DNA of 64,000 nucleotides from assembly GCF_009649785.1 (NCBI RefSeq), contig NZ_WJOK01000012.1:62001-126000 (forward strand), read 5' to 3'. Under the pieces are notes generated by a model. The model saw only the letters and a list, made by a program, of their open reading frames with translations. It did no database searches and was not told the origin of the DNA. A program made the translations under genes and the position numbers. The DNA is from Agrobacterium tumefaciens. GTDB lineage: Bacteria > Pseudomonadota > Alphaproteobacteria > Rhizobiales > Rhizobiaceae. This document shows positions 43,674-52,554 of this stretch, one piece after another; positions within the stretch are counted from its first letter, which is position 1, and each line of letters begins with the position of its first letter.

Positions 43674-45128
43674 TCAGCCGATGGCCGAGCACAGGTATTT
43701 GATTTCAAGATATTCATCGATGCCGTAGTGCGAGCCTTCGCGGCCCAAGCCGGACTGCTTCACGCCACCGAATGGTGCGACTTCGTTGGAGATGAGGCCT
43801 GTATTGTGGCCCACCATGCCGTATTCGAGCGCTTCTGCGACACGCCATGTCCGGCGGACATTCTCGGTGTAGAAATAGGCCGCCAGACCAAATTCGGTGT
43901 CGTTCGCCATGGCGACCGCTTCGTCTTCCGTCCCGAACCTAAAGAGCGGGGCGACGGGTCCAAAGGTCTCCTCACGGGCAACCTTCATGGCCTGGGTTGC
44001 ACCGGTCAGAACCGTTGGTTCGTAAAACGTGCCTCCAAGAGCATGGCGCTTTCCGCCGGTGACGATCGTTGCTCCCTTGCCAAGGGCATCAGCAACGTGA
44101 TCCTCGACCTTTGCCACGGCATCCTGGTCGATCAGTGGACCGATCAGAACACCAGGTTCGGTGCCCTCACCGACGGACAGGCTTTCGACCCTTTTGACCA
44201 GCTTTTCCGCGAATGCGTCGTAAACACCATCCTGGACATAGATCCGGTTGGAGCACACGCAGGTCTGTCCGGCATTGCGGTATTTCGAAACGATCGCGCC
44301 CTCAACGGCCGCATCCAGATCGGCATCATCAAAGACGATGAAAGGCGCATTGCCACCAAGTTCCAGCGACAGTTTCTTGATCGTCGGGGCCGATTGCGCC
44401 ATCAGCAGACGACCGACTTCGGTCGATCCGGTAAAGGAGATCTTTCGCACCGTGTCGCTTTCGGTAAACACCTTGCCGATATCGCGTGCGGCGCCCGTCA
44501 CCACCTGGAAGACACCGGCGGGAACGCCCGCTTCTTCGGCAAGAACACCCAGAGCAAGTGCGGTGAGAGGGGTCTGCTCAGCCGGTTTGACGATCATCGT
44601 GCAGCCTGCGGCAAGTGCCGGGGCCGCCTTGCGGGTGATCATCGCGGCCGGGAAGTTCCATGGCGTGATCGCGGCGCAGACGCCGATCGGCTGCTTCAGG
44701 ATGGTAATGCGCTTGTCCGTGGTCGGCGAAGGAATGGTATCGCCATAAACACGTTTGGCTTCCTCCGCGAACCATTCCACGAAAGATGCCGCATAAAGGG
44801 CTTCGCCCTTTGCTTCCGCAAACGGCTTTCCCTGCTCGGCAGTCATCAACGCACCAAGATCGTCAGCGTTAGCCACCATGAGATCAAACCATCGACGCAA
44901 TATGGCAGCGCGGTCCTTCGCAGCCCGGCGGCTCCACTCGGAAAATGCCTTGCCTGCTGACTCGACTGCAGCTTCAACCTCATCTGCCGACAATGAAGGA
45001 ACGTGACCGATGATCATCGAGTTGGCGGGATTTTCGACCGCAATCGTCTTGCCATCCGCAGCTTTCAGCCAGCGACCATTCACCAGGCAGGCATCACGCA
45101 ACAGCGCCGCATTTTTTAGCTTGATCAT
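43674..45128 (-). CDS. blcA: BlcA (AttK), succinate-semialdehyde dehydrogenase
   Basis: A 484-residue aldehyde dehydrogenase. The catalytic glutamate lies in LSLELGGNAPFIVF, the cysteine in YRNAGQTCVCSNRIY, and the NAD motif is FTGSTEVGRLL. It converts succinate semialdehyde to succinate, the last step of the gamma-butyrolactone route. It is first in the operon, with a GAGAGGTGG ribosome site. Its promoter faces the blcR gene across 91 bases containing the BlcR-type operators. Confidence 0.93.
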   Translation of the reverse strand: MIKLKNAALLRDACLVNGRWLKAADGKTIAVENPANSMIIGHVPSLSADEVEAAVESAGKAFSEWSRRAAKDRAAILRRWFDLMVANADDLGALMTAEQGKPFAEAKGEALYAASFVEWFAEEAKRVYGDTIPSPTTDKRITILKQPIGVCAAITPWNFPAAMITRKAAPALAAGCTMIVKPAEQTPLTALALGVLAEEAGVPAGVFQVVTGAARDIGKVFTESDTVRKISFTGSTEVGRLLMAQSAPTIKKLSLELGGNAPFIVFDDADLDAAVEGAIVSKYRNAGQTCVCSNRIYVQDGVYDAFAEKLVKRVESLSVGEGTEPGVLIGPLIDQDAVAKVEDHVADALGKGATIVTGGKRHALGGTFYEPTVLTGATQAMKVAREETFGPVAPLFRFGTEDEAVAMANDTEFGLAAYFYTENVRRTWRVAEALEYGMVGHNTGLISNEVAPFGGVKQSGLGREGSHYGIDEYLEIKYLCSAIG

Positions 45129-45145
45129 CCACCTCTCCCGCACTA

Positions 45146-45165
45146 AAGTTCAACTAATTGAACTT
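45146..45165. promoter_or_regulatory. BlcR-type operator, inverted repeat 2
   Basis: Perfect dyad AAGTTCAACTAATTGAACTT with 8-base arms, located 17 bases ahead of the blcA start. It corresponds to the inner half of the two-site BlcR operator described for Agrobacterium. Confidence 0.75.
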
Positions 45166-45178
45166 GAATCATTAGAGT
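45162..45178. promoter_or_regulatory. BlcR-type operator, inverted repeat 1
   Basis: Dyad ACTTGAATCATTAGAGT (pattern ACTnnAATnATTnnAGT) overlapping the first repeat by four bases. A tetrameric IclR-type repressor could occupy both sites and control blcA and blcR together. Confidence 0.72.
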
Positions 45179-45219
45179 GAACTATGGGCCAAAGGGGCCA
45201 AGTGTGTCAAGGAAGGTGC

Positions 45220-46011
45220 ATGGCTGAAGATCAACAATCGTCGCAAATATCAGACACTGTACCGGCACTCAGACGCGCCGTGCGTATTCTGGATCTTGTG
45301 GCAGGTTCCCCGCGGGACCTTACAGCCGCCGAGCTGACACGATTTCTGGATTTGCCCAAAAGCAGCGCGCATGGCTTGCTTGCGGTGATGACTGAGCTTG
45401 ATCTTCTGGCGCGATCTGCCGATGGAACCCTGCGTATTGGACCCCACTCGCTCAGATGGGCGAATGGTTTTCTGTCGCACCTCGATATCGTATCGACATT
45501 CAACGACCATCTCGCCCAGCGCCACGACCTCGATCCCTACACGGTGACCCTCACCGTCCGCGAGGGTGGCGAAGTCGTTTACATCGGCTGTCGCAACTCG
45601 GCTCAGCCGCTTGGACACACGTTTCGGATCGGTATGCGTCTGCCGGCGCCATTTACGGCCACCGGGAAGATCCTCCTGTCCGATCTGGGGCCCGGTGAAT
45701 TGAGGATGCTGTTCTCTCAATTTCCACAGCCTCTGACATCAAGGAGCGTTGCTGGCCTTTCGCAGCTTGAAGAGGAACTGGCTCTGACGCGCGCTCGCGG
45801 CTACTCCATCGACGATGGTCAGATCCGCGAAGGTATGCTTTGCATTGGGGCTGCCATACGCGATTACTCGGGAGCCGCATCTGCCGGCATTGCAATCAGT
45901 CTGATCCGCAGCGAAGCCAGCGACGAAAAAATCGCTAGCCTTGGTGAGGAGCTTCGCACCACAGCCAACGCGCTTTCAGAAAAGCTTGGGTACCGATCGC
46001 AGAAAGACTAG
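45220..46011 (+). CDS. blcR: BlcR (AttJ), IclR-family repressor of the blc operon
   Basis: A 263-residue IclR-type regulator. The winged-helix domain (about residues 15-80; LTAAELTRFLDLPKSSAHGL) is followed by the effector-binding domain (about 90-255; VVYIGCRNSAQPL, RLPAPFTATGKILLSDL, GYSIDDGQIREGMLCIGAAI). BlcR represses blcABC and is released by gamma-hydroxybutyrate or succinate semialdehyde. The ATG at 45220 follows AAGGAAGGTGC. It is divergent from blcA. Confidence 0.92.
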   Translation: MAEDQQSSQISDTVPALRRAVRILDLVAGSPRDLTAAELTRFLDLPKSSAHGLLAVMTELDLLARSADGTLRIGPHSLRWANGFLSHLDIVSTFNDHLAQRHDLDPYTVTLTVREGGEVVYIGCRNSAQPLGHTFRIGMRLPAPFTATGKILLSDLGPGELRMLFSQFPQPLTSRSVAGLSQLEEELALTRARGYSIDDGQIREGMLCIGAAIRDYSGAASAGIAISLIRSEASDEKIASLGEELRTTANALSEKLGYRSQKD

Positions 46012-46366
46012 TCGTAACCCGTAGCGGTATAGTCGATGCCGACCAGCCCAGCTTTGCTGTATGCGCCAGTGCACCGATACCCCAGGTAGCCCCTGTCCCA
46101 AGTACGGCTGCGCCGAGCGCAGTTCGGGTCGAGAACATAAAAGACTTCATCGATGTATTGAGCACCAAGGGAAAAGACCTCGGCCCGCAGATGCACGATC
46201 CACCGCGTTGCCTTATTCCTGGCTGGGACGAAGCCGAACAATGGGTTGTCATCACAAGACGACTCCTTCGGAGCGTGTCCTGGGTGTCGCGCCTACCCGG
46301 ATAAGACGGCGCCTGTAAGCTTAGGCACCGTTCCAGCCGATATCTCGCCTGGAACAGTGGGACAGG
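46012..46366. other. Gap between blcR and the attH-like gene
   Basis: About 355 bases between convergent genes. A plus-strand stretch (about 46115-46300) reads like a decayed coding fragment (VENIKDFIDVLSTKGKD, then PGWDEAEQWVVITRRLL) but has no start and no recognised family. No other feature was seen. Confidence 0.4.
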
Positions 46367-47434
46367 CTAATATCCGGTCATCTCCAGATAGCCTTGTCCC
46401 GATGTGCTTCCATCAAACTCTATTGGCCCCTCCCAGTAGGGGGTTGACGTCGCCATCCAGGCTTTCTCGTTCAGGGGCTTCGTCTTTATGTCGAGGCCAC
46501 GGCTGGGTATCTTCACGCTCCATTCGACCGGAATGCTCTTGCCGTTGATATCCGCGGTTCGCAACGGACTGAGCAAAACGTCGTCCGGATCGACGGGAGA
46601 CGCCCTGCCATCGGCGGAAATCCAGTTGGCGGAGATGTAGCCGCTTTTGTCGTCACGCAGACGGAAGGCCATGAGTTTTTCGCCGGATTCAAGGTGAAGG
46701 GAAAACCAGTCCCATCCCGTCTGGCTCGAGGCTAGCGGTTGCGACGACCATTCCCGATCGAGCCACGCCTCGCCCGTTACCTCATGGGTTTCACCATCAA
46801 GAAAGACGCTGCCGCTGACACTGTAGAATGGCTGGGAGTAATAATAGCTTGCTTGGCCCTCTGCCGATTTAACCGAGTAGCCGTTGTCCCCCTGACGCAC
46901 CAAAGGCCCGTGGGCTTGAAGTTTCAGACGATACCGGAAGCTCTCGCCACTGGCGTTCAAATCAAGCTGATCGAGGTCGTCCCGTGCATTGTCAGTTCCT
47001 GCCTTCATTTGCCAATTGTCAATCCAGGCGTCGAAGGGTTCGCCTTTGACCCCCGCCTGTCCCACGCCTCCCCGCGCCAGCCGTTCGGCAACATGGTGAC
47101 GGCTGGCAGTCGTCACGGCTGCGTGGCCAATCCAAATTTGAGGGTCGGACCATCCGGGGCGCTCGACAGGTTCAAGCGCAGAACGAAAGAGTGTCCATTG
47201 GACGCCCATGCGCCGTCCATCGGCCGTCTGCAGATTTGCAGTAACGTACCACCACTCGATCCTGAAACCGGGATGTGCCTTGTGGTCTTTTGGAAAGACG
47301 ATTTCAACGCCGCGTGTGGGAATGCTGAAGCCTTCGGCATTTGACCCGAGGCCCGCAAAGCCTTGCCCCATGACCGGCGTGGGCAAGGAAGTGCATGAAC
47401 CGCAAAGGAGCAGGAGGACGGCTTTAGCGTTCAC
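46367..47434 (-). CDS. attH: AttH-like lipocalin-fold (CrtC/hydroxyneurosporene-synthase-related) protein
   Basis: A 355-residue exported protein of the AttH/CrtC family, which consists of two lipocalin-like domains. Family motifs RIEWWYVTANLQT, LDREWSSQPL, GWDWFSLHL and PYWEGPIEFDG are visible. The leader (AVLLLLCGSC) contains cysteines at about residues 11 and 14 that could be lipidated. The start is a GTG overlapping the end of the permease gene by 11 bases, so it is coupled to it. Co-occurrence with a LolCDE/MacB-like permease and ATPase suggests a lipid- or hydrophobe-handling export system. The gene order recalls attE-attF/G-attH of pAtC58. Confidence 0.82.
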   Translation of the reverse strand: MNAKAVLLLLCGSCTSLPTPVMGQGFAGLGSNAEGFSIPTRGVEIVFPKDHKAHPGFRIEWWYVTANLQTADGRRMGVQWTLFRSALEPVERPGWSDPQIWIGHAAVTTASRHHVAERLARGGVGQAGVKGEPFDAWIDNWQMKAGTDNARDDLDQLDLNASGESFRYRLKLQAHGPLVRQGDNGYSVKSAEGQASYYYSQPFYSVSGSVFLDGETHEVTGEAWLDREWSSQPLASSQTGWDWFSLHLESGEKLMAFRLRDDKSGYISANWISADGRASPVDPDDVLLSPLRTADINGKSIPVEWSVKIPSRGLDIKTKPLNEKAWMATSTPYWEGPIEFDGSTSGQGYLEMTGY

Positions 47435-49832
47435 TGGCGAATATCCTCAGAAGATCGGCCGGCGCGGTTTTAGCAAGCCGTCGAACAGGGATCAGGACCG
47501 AAATGATGGCGGCGAGCAGGGCAACAAGACCCAGCCTCAGCCAGTCTAGCGGAAACAGGATCAGCGGCAGTCGCCATCCAAAAGCCTCCACATTGATGAT
47601 TGCCAGCAAAACCCAGGCCAGTCCCAGCCCGACAGGAATGGCGGCAATGAATGTCACAAGCCATAGAGCAAGAGTTCGCAGGACCTCCAGCATCGCAAGG
47701 TCGCGGCGACGAAGTCCAAGTGCCCAGACAGGAGCAAGCTGCGGCAATCGAAGCGAAGCGAGCGTAAGCTGGCTCGAAAACATGGCAAAACCCGCCACCG
47801 CGAGCGTGAGCACATTAAGCGCGCCGGTGACCGCAAACGTCTGTTCGAAGATTGCAGCAGACTGCCGTTTCAGCGAGGCCTGGTCGACAATATTGGCTTC
47901 GGGTAGCCCGAACTCCGTCATGAGGCGTTGTCTGAAGCCCGCAACCTCCTGTGGCTGCATGCGAAGGCCGTATCTCAGCTTTTCCACGTCCCGGTAGTGC
48001 TGGACAAGGGCATCAAGACCAATGATGATTTCGCCCCTCGGATTGCCATAGTCGGAAAACACCCCGACGACGCGGGCTTTCCAGCCACCTGGCATTTCTA
48101 TCTCTGCGCCGGGCGACGCCTTTCCTGACCTCCAGAACTGTTCGTTGACCAGTGTACCCTTCCCGCTCGCAATCTCGTCCCATATTGCGGGCCCGCCCGA
48201 AATCAACGGCCAATGATCCCTGTATGTCGCATCGTCAGCGACGCCGAAGATGCGGACCTTCTGCCCCGAAATTTCCCCTTCCGTACTCCAGATGGGCAGA
48301 ACCGCCCTTGCGTGGTGGGGAAACCACTGCCGCAGACGCGCAGCTTCAGCCTCGTCACGGGCCGTCACATAGACCTCTGCGGCCAGGCGCTGATCGAGCC
48401 ATCCCACAAAGGTTTGCCTGAAGCTTGAGACCATGGTGCCGACCCCGATATTGGCCGACAAAGCGAGCAGCAATGCCATCAGCGCAAGGGAAAGACCTGG
48501 CAGCTGCTGGCGCGTATCGGCGAAAAACCAGCGGGTCAGTCCGTGTCCGGAGATGTGTTCGGCCACTCTCATGCCCAGTGCCAGCAAGGTTGGAAGAATG
48601 AGTGCAGCGCCCAGAAGAAGCGCTGCAAGCACTGCGAAACCTGAAATGAGACCGCCGCCCAGCAGCACAAGCGCGCCGGATACAAAAAGCAGAACCATCC
48701 CGGCGGCCGCCTGATGGAGGAGGCTTTTCGTGGACACCATCGCCCACGCCCTGCCCTGTGCCGTGGACAGTATCGGCATCCGCCAGACGCGGAGGAGATG
48801 TTGAAGCGAGGAGAGCCCGGTCCCCACCAGCGCCATTGCAAGGCCGGCGATCCACCATTCAGGCCGCAGCGAGAGTGAACCGGCAACACTGGCCCCGTAA
48901 AGGCCACGCAAGGTCGCGGCCACGCCCGGCAATAGAGCCGATGCGACAACGTAGCCGACGACAATGCCCAGCGCTCCCGATACCAGCGCAAAGAGCGCGG
49001 TTTCGATAACCAGCATCGCGGTCAGGGAGCGAAGCGAGACCCCGAGCGACCGTATGGTCCTGAACGTGCCACGCCGTTGCTCGAACGACAGGCCCGTTGC
49101 GGAATACACGATGAAGAGACCGACAACGAAGGCAAGAAAACCAAAAGCCGTCAGGTTGAGATGAAAACTGTCCGTGAGGCTTGCGACGTCGGGCCTGCTT
49201 CTTGCCTGTTCGAGGGAAAGTTCAGGGGCTATGTTTCCGATCGTCGGAAGATCGGGGTCTTGCGATGGCGAAACGATAAGCCGGCTCAGTTCACCATTGC
49301 GTTTCAACATGCGGTCAGCCGTGGAAATATCGACGAATGCTGCGCCATCGGGGAGATCCGCTCGTGCCTTAATGGTAAGGCCAGAGGTATCTTTCAATGT
49401 GGCAGCCGTTGCAGGCGAAACGATCATCTGTCCGGGCGTCTGAATGAATTCCACCAGCCCGGACGGATCAGATGGTGCAGGCACCATTCCGTCCGACGGC
49501 ATGGTCAGGGGGTCGATGCCGATAAGCCTGATACGCGTCGTACCAAACCTGTAATCGCCTTCAATGATCGGAGAGACGTGCAAACCCGCCCTTCGAAGCC
49601 GGGCATATGTTTGCGAGGAAATTCTGCCGCCGTCCTTTGCCACCAGTTGATCCAGCTGGTTTTGCGCCAGGACCGAGGCCGCCCGGTCATAACTTGCTCT
49701 GGCTTCGGCATTGATTGCCTGGACCGCGCACCAGAGGCCGGTTGCAAGCGTGACGCCGACAATGAGAGTGAGAAGCTGAAGCGGTCGGTAGCGCCAGTGT
49801 GAGAGCAGCGCCCGGAAAGCGGTCCAGTTCAT
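47424..49832 (-). CDS. FtsX-like ABC transporter permease (double-FtsX, AttF/AttG-like)
   Basis: An 802-residue permease with an N-terminal anchor (LLTLIVGVTLATGLWCAVQ) and a large periplasmic domain (about 45-215). A first FtsX module (AFGFLAFVVGLFIVYSATGL, then LVSGALGIVVGYVVASAL) comes next, followed by an internal helix, a second periplasmic domain and a C-terminal FtsX module (FAMFSSQLTLASLRLPQLAP, MLEVLRTLALWLVTFIAAIP). This fused double arrangement works with a cytoplasmic ATPase to extract or export lipids or lipoproteins. Its start overlaps the ATPase stop by four bases. Confidence 0.87.
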   Translation of the reverse strand: MNWTAFRALLSHWRYRPLQLLTLIVGVTLATGLWCAVQAINAEARASYDRAASVLAQNQLDQLVAKDGGRISSQTYARLRRAGLHVSPIIEGDYRFGTTRIRLIGIDPLTMPSDGMVPAPSDPSGLVEFIQTPGQMIVSPATAATLKDTSGLTIKARADLPDGAAFVDISTADRMLKRNGELSRLIVSPSQDPDLPTIGNIAPELSLEQARSRPDVASLTDSFHLNLTAFGFLAFVVGLFIVYSATGLSFEQRRGTFRTIRSLGVSLRSLTAMLVIETALFALVSGALGIVVGYVVASALLPGVAATLRGLYGASVAGSLSLRPEWWIAGLAMALVGTGLSSLQHLLRVWRMPILSTAQGRAWAMVSTKSLLHQAAAGMVLLFVSGALVLLGGGLISGFAVLAALLLGAALILPTLLALGMRVAEHISGHGLTRWFFADTRQQLPGLSLALMALLLALSANIGVGTMVSSFRQTFVGWLDQRLAAEVYVTARDEAEAARLRQWFPHHARAVLPIWSTEGEISGQKVRIFGVADDATYRDHWPLISGGPAIWDEIASGKGTLVNEQFWRSGKASPGAEIEMPGGWKARVVGVFSDYGNPRGEIIIGLDALVQHYRDVEKLRYGLRMQPQEVAGFRQRLMTEFGLPEANIVDQASLKRQSAAIFEQTFAVTGALNVLTLAVAGFAMFSSQLTLASLRLPQLAPVWALGLRRRDLAMLEVLRTLALWLVTFIAAIPVGLGLAWVLLAIINVEAFGWRLPLILFPLDWLRLGLVALLAAIISVLIPVRRLAKTAPADLLRIFASER

Positions 49833-50488
49833 TGCGAAACCTTCCCGCCACTCAGCGCGATACGCCGATCGAGTTTTACCGCCAACCGGCTGGAATGGGT
49901 CACCAGGAGGAGTGTGATCTGCGCGGACTTTGTCAGTCTCAACATAATATCGATGACGATATCAGCCGTCGCCTCGTCGAGATTACCTGTCGGCTCATCG
50001 GCAAGAATGAGGGGCGGTCTTGCCGCAAGCGTACGTCCGATCGCCACCCTTTGCTGCTGACCGCCGGAGAGCTGTTCGGGATAGCGTGCAAGCAGCTCTC
50101 CGATCCCCAGCGCCTCGACCAGGCTTTTTTCCCAGACCGGGTCGAAACGGCCCGCCAGCCGGGCGTGAAACGAGATATTGGATCCGACATCGAGGCTCGG
50201 AATGAGATTGAACTGCTGGAAGATTAAGCCCACCTCCCGGCGTCGGAAGCTCGCTCGACCGGCCTCGTCGAGATCGGTTATTTTCCGACCCCTCACCGTG
50301 ATGATGCCACTGTCGGGCAAATCAAGGCCGCCGGCCAGATGCAAAAGCGTACTCTTTCCGCTGCCGGATTCCCCCGTAAGGGCAAGACTTTCGCCGGCTT
50401 CAAGTGAAAGGTCGACGCCGTTCAGGACCGGGATATTGCCTTCGGCTGTCTGGTAGGATTTCTTGATGCCGGAAAGTGAAAGGACCAT
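49829..50488 (-). CDS. ABC transporter ATP-binding protein (LolD/MacB type, AttE-like)
   Basis: A 219-residue ATPase. Walker A is TGESGSGKSTLLHLA, the Q-loop VGLIFQQFNLIPSL, the signature EQLSGGQQQRVAIGR, Walker B PLILADEPTGNLDE and the H-loop LLLVTHSSRLA. The DEPTGNLD wording is typical of LolD/MacB/FtsE-like ATPases that pair with FtsX permeases. ATG 50488 gives the normal length; the upstream in-frame TTG extension reads as non-family sequence. It is first in the three-gene operon with the permease and AttH-like protein. Confidence 0.9.
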   Translation of the reverse strand: MVLSLSGIKKSYQTAEGNIPVLNGVDLSLEAGESLALTGESGSGKSTLLHLAGGLDLPDSGIITVRGRKITDLDEAGRASFRRREVGLIFQQFNLIPSLDVGSNISFHARLAGRFDPVWEKSLVEALGIGELLARYPEQLSGGQQQRVAIGRTLAARPPLILADEPTGNLDEATADIVIDIMLRLTKSAQITLLLVTHSSRLAVKLDRRIALSGGKVSQ

Positions 50489-51502
50489 GGCTCTTCGATC
50501 TCTGCTTCGTCCTATATGGACCGATATGCTGGCGGATCTCAACCGGTTTAGATACCGATATTCCAAGCGCAGCCTTAACGATCGCACTGTTTCTGGCTGT
50601 AAAGTCGCCCTCCCCTCTGACGTCTCCCCCCTCCCGTTCCGAGCGTGAGATGGCACCCGACACAAAAAACACTCGTCGTAGCCTTCCGACAGTCATGGCG
50701 GCTCCAAGGGGCCGGATTGACCGACGAACTACATGATCAACGTGACGGTCTATGTCGCAGCGCCTTCGATCATTTCTGAGCCGGGCAAAAGTGAGCGGCG
50801 TGGCGCTGAAGGCTGCCGAGGCAAAATTTCCTCAAAACTTGGGAGTATCCATGTCAGTCACGGGCATCCGATCACGTTGGCTCACATGACAGGCGCATAC
50901 AGGCTTCACCCTGTTGAAGAATTGTCCTATGCTGTGGAAACATGACAGGCGGTGTGCATCCGGACGGCGAGGGTCGCCAAGGCAGTGTCCGGCCACAAGC
51001 AACTTCTAAACTCGGCCGGACTCTCATTGGAGAGTCGTCATGTCGGAACAATCTTTTGCAACGCCGTCCTTGCCGTTCGTACGTGTAGAAACCTGCGACG
51101 GAATACACGCCGCTGTCGCCTTTGAGGTGATGCGTGACCACTATGGGGTTTATGCTGCGACAGCCGCGGCATGGTGCGCCATAGAAGCACGTGGCGACGG
51201 TAAGGATGACCATTATCGTTTCTGGTTTGGTCTTTTTTGCGATCTTCGCAAGGCGTCCCCGGTCTTCTCTCTTCAGTTGCCACCAGCCTTCAACATTCCA
51301 GGAATTTCTGAGTGCTCCGGAATTCCGTCCGCGGAGAACAGGTGTGACTGCCTCTCGGTGCTGCTCAAATCCCGGCATGTCGGAAACGCAATTATTCGCG
51401 AAATACGATCAATAATAAAAAACTAATATTGGATTTGGCGCGGCAGCGTAGCCAATGTCTGCCAGCAAATTGCGAAAAATCAATCCATTACGAGGGCGAA
51501 CG
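50489..51502. other. One-kilobase gap between the export and import gene sets
   Basis: Divergent operons on both sides place two promoters here. The left part (50489-51030) has no convincing gene. The right part contains a doubtful small frame (51040-51426). The last 75 bases before the solute-binding-protein gene are comparatively AT-rich and promoter-like. Confidence 0.45.
51040..51426 (+). CDS. Doubtful hypothetical protein, possibly frameshifted
   Basis: A 128-codon frame with a GGAGAG ribosome site. The first 70 residues (EVMRDHYGVYAATAAAWCAI, DDHYRFWFGLFCDL) resemble short conserved rhizobial proteins of unknown function. The tail after about residue 72 looks unlike protein, as if a frameshift had destroyed the original end. 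No domain was recognised. It may be a decayed orphan. Confidence 0.35.
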   Translation: MSEQSFATPSLPFVRVETCDGIHAAVAFEVMRDHYGVYAATAAAWCAIEARGDGKDDHYRFWFGLFCDLRKASPVFSLQLPPAFNIPGISECSGIPSAENRCDCLSVLLKSRHVGNAIIREIRSIIKN

Positions 51503-52543
51503 ATGAAACGTGGAATCCTGTTTGTTACATTTGTAGCAGCAACCGGCCTGGTCAGATCTGCAGACGCAGAGCAGTTGATCGTCAACAGCTACGGTGGACC
51601 TTACGAAGATATCATCCGGGATAGGATCATCGAGCCCTTCGAAAAAGAATTCGGCGTGAAGGTTATCTACGACGCGGTTGGATCCGCGTCGCAAGACTAC
51701 GCGAAAATCAAGGCGACGCGTGGACGACCGGGCTTCGATGTCGTCGTCATGACTGCCTCGCAGTCTCTTGATGGCTGCCGCGATGGTCTTCTGGAGAAGT
51801 TTTCGCCGGAAACCGTACCCAACATTGCGAAACTCAACCCTGAAATCAGCAGGATCGCCGGCCCCTGCGGTGCTGTCCACGAAATTCAGTACCTGTCGCT
51901 TCTGTGGCGTAGTGACAAGCTCAAATCCACACCAACCTCCTGGTCGGCATTTTTCAGCGAGGAACTGAAGGGCAAGGTTATCCTTCCAACGTTCCAGAAC
52001 ATCATGGCTGCCTATCTCATGGAGATCATGTCGGTTGCGAACGGTGGCGATCTTATCGACAACGTCGATCCCGGCTTCGAGGCGATGGGCAAACTTGCAA
52101 AACAATCGATCGGCTTCGAACAGTCTTCCTCAATCATGGAGAATTACATGAAAGAAGGCCAAGTCTGGGCCATGCCATTCTGGAACGGGCGTGCGCAGTT
52201 GCTCGTCGACAGCGGTTTACCGGTTGATTACGTAAGGCCCACGGAAGGGACGATCCCGCTCGTTGCGACATTGAATGTGCCGATTGGCGCCCGCAATAAA
52301 GAAATGGCGAACAAATTCGTCAATTTCTTTCTCGAGAAATCCAGCCAGGAGGCGTGGGTCACGGGCTACAATGTCGGCAGCGCCCGCACTGATATCGATG
52401 TTCCCGATGATGTTCGCGCCCGTCAGATCACCACCGAGGACGATCTAAAGACCCTTCTTCTCCCTGATCTTTCCACCGTCGCAGCCAAACTGCCGGAATG
52501 GGGAGCTCGCTGGGAGCGTGAAGTGATCGCGGCAGCGAAATAA
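51503..52543 (+). CDS. ABC transporter solute-binding protein (PotD-like, AttC-like)
   Basis: A 346-residue periplasmic binding protein with a leader ending near SADAEQL. The start of the mature domain, LIVNSYGGPYEDIIRD, followed by FEKEFGVKVIYDAVGS, matches the polyamine/opine-type class II binding proteins. The middle AVHEIQYLSLLWRSDKL and the ligand-lobe ENYMKEGQVWAMPFWNG are family hallmarks. It starts a co-directional run of ten genes. ATG 51503 has a GAGGGCG site. The ligand is unknown; gene order with the next three genes recalls attC-B-A2-A1 of pAtC58. Confidence 0.88.
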   Translation: MKRGILFVTFVAATGLVRSADAEQLIVNSYGGPYEDIIRDRIIEPFEKEFGVKVIYDAVGSASQDYAKIKATRGRPGFDVVVMTASQSLDGCRDGLLEKFSPETVPNIAKLNPEISRIAGPCGAVHEIQYLSLLWRSDKLKSTPTSWSAFFSEELKGKVILPTFQNIMAAYLMEIMSVANGGDLIDNVDPGFEAMGKLAKQSIGFEQSSSIMENYMKEGQVWAMPFWNGRAQLLVDSGLPVDYVRPTEGTIPLVATLNVPIGARNKEMANKFVNFFLEKSSQEAWVTGYNVGSARTDIDVPDDVRARQITTEDDLKTLLLPDLSTVAAKLPEWGARWEREVIAAAK

Positions 52544-52554
52544 GGGAGGGCACA

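Noticed and set aside
46008..46241. 77-codon minus-strand frame between blcR and the attH-like gene
   Set aside because: No ribosome site or recognisable family, and an opposite-strand fragment in the same DNA reads equally well.
50733..50945. 70-codon plus-strand frame upstream of the importer
   Set aside because: Composition and lack of ribosome site do not support translation.
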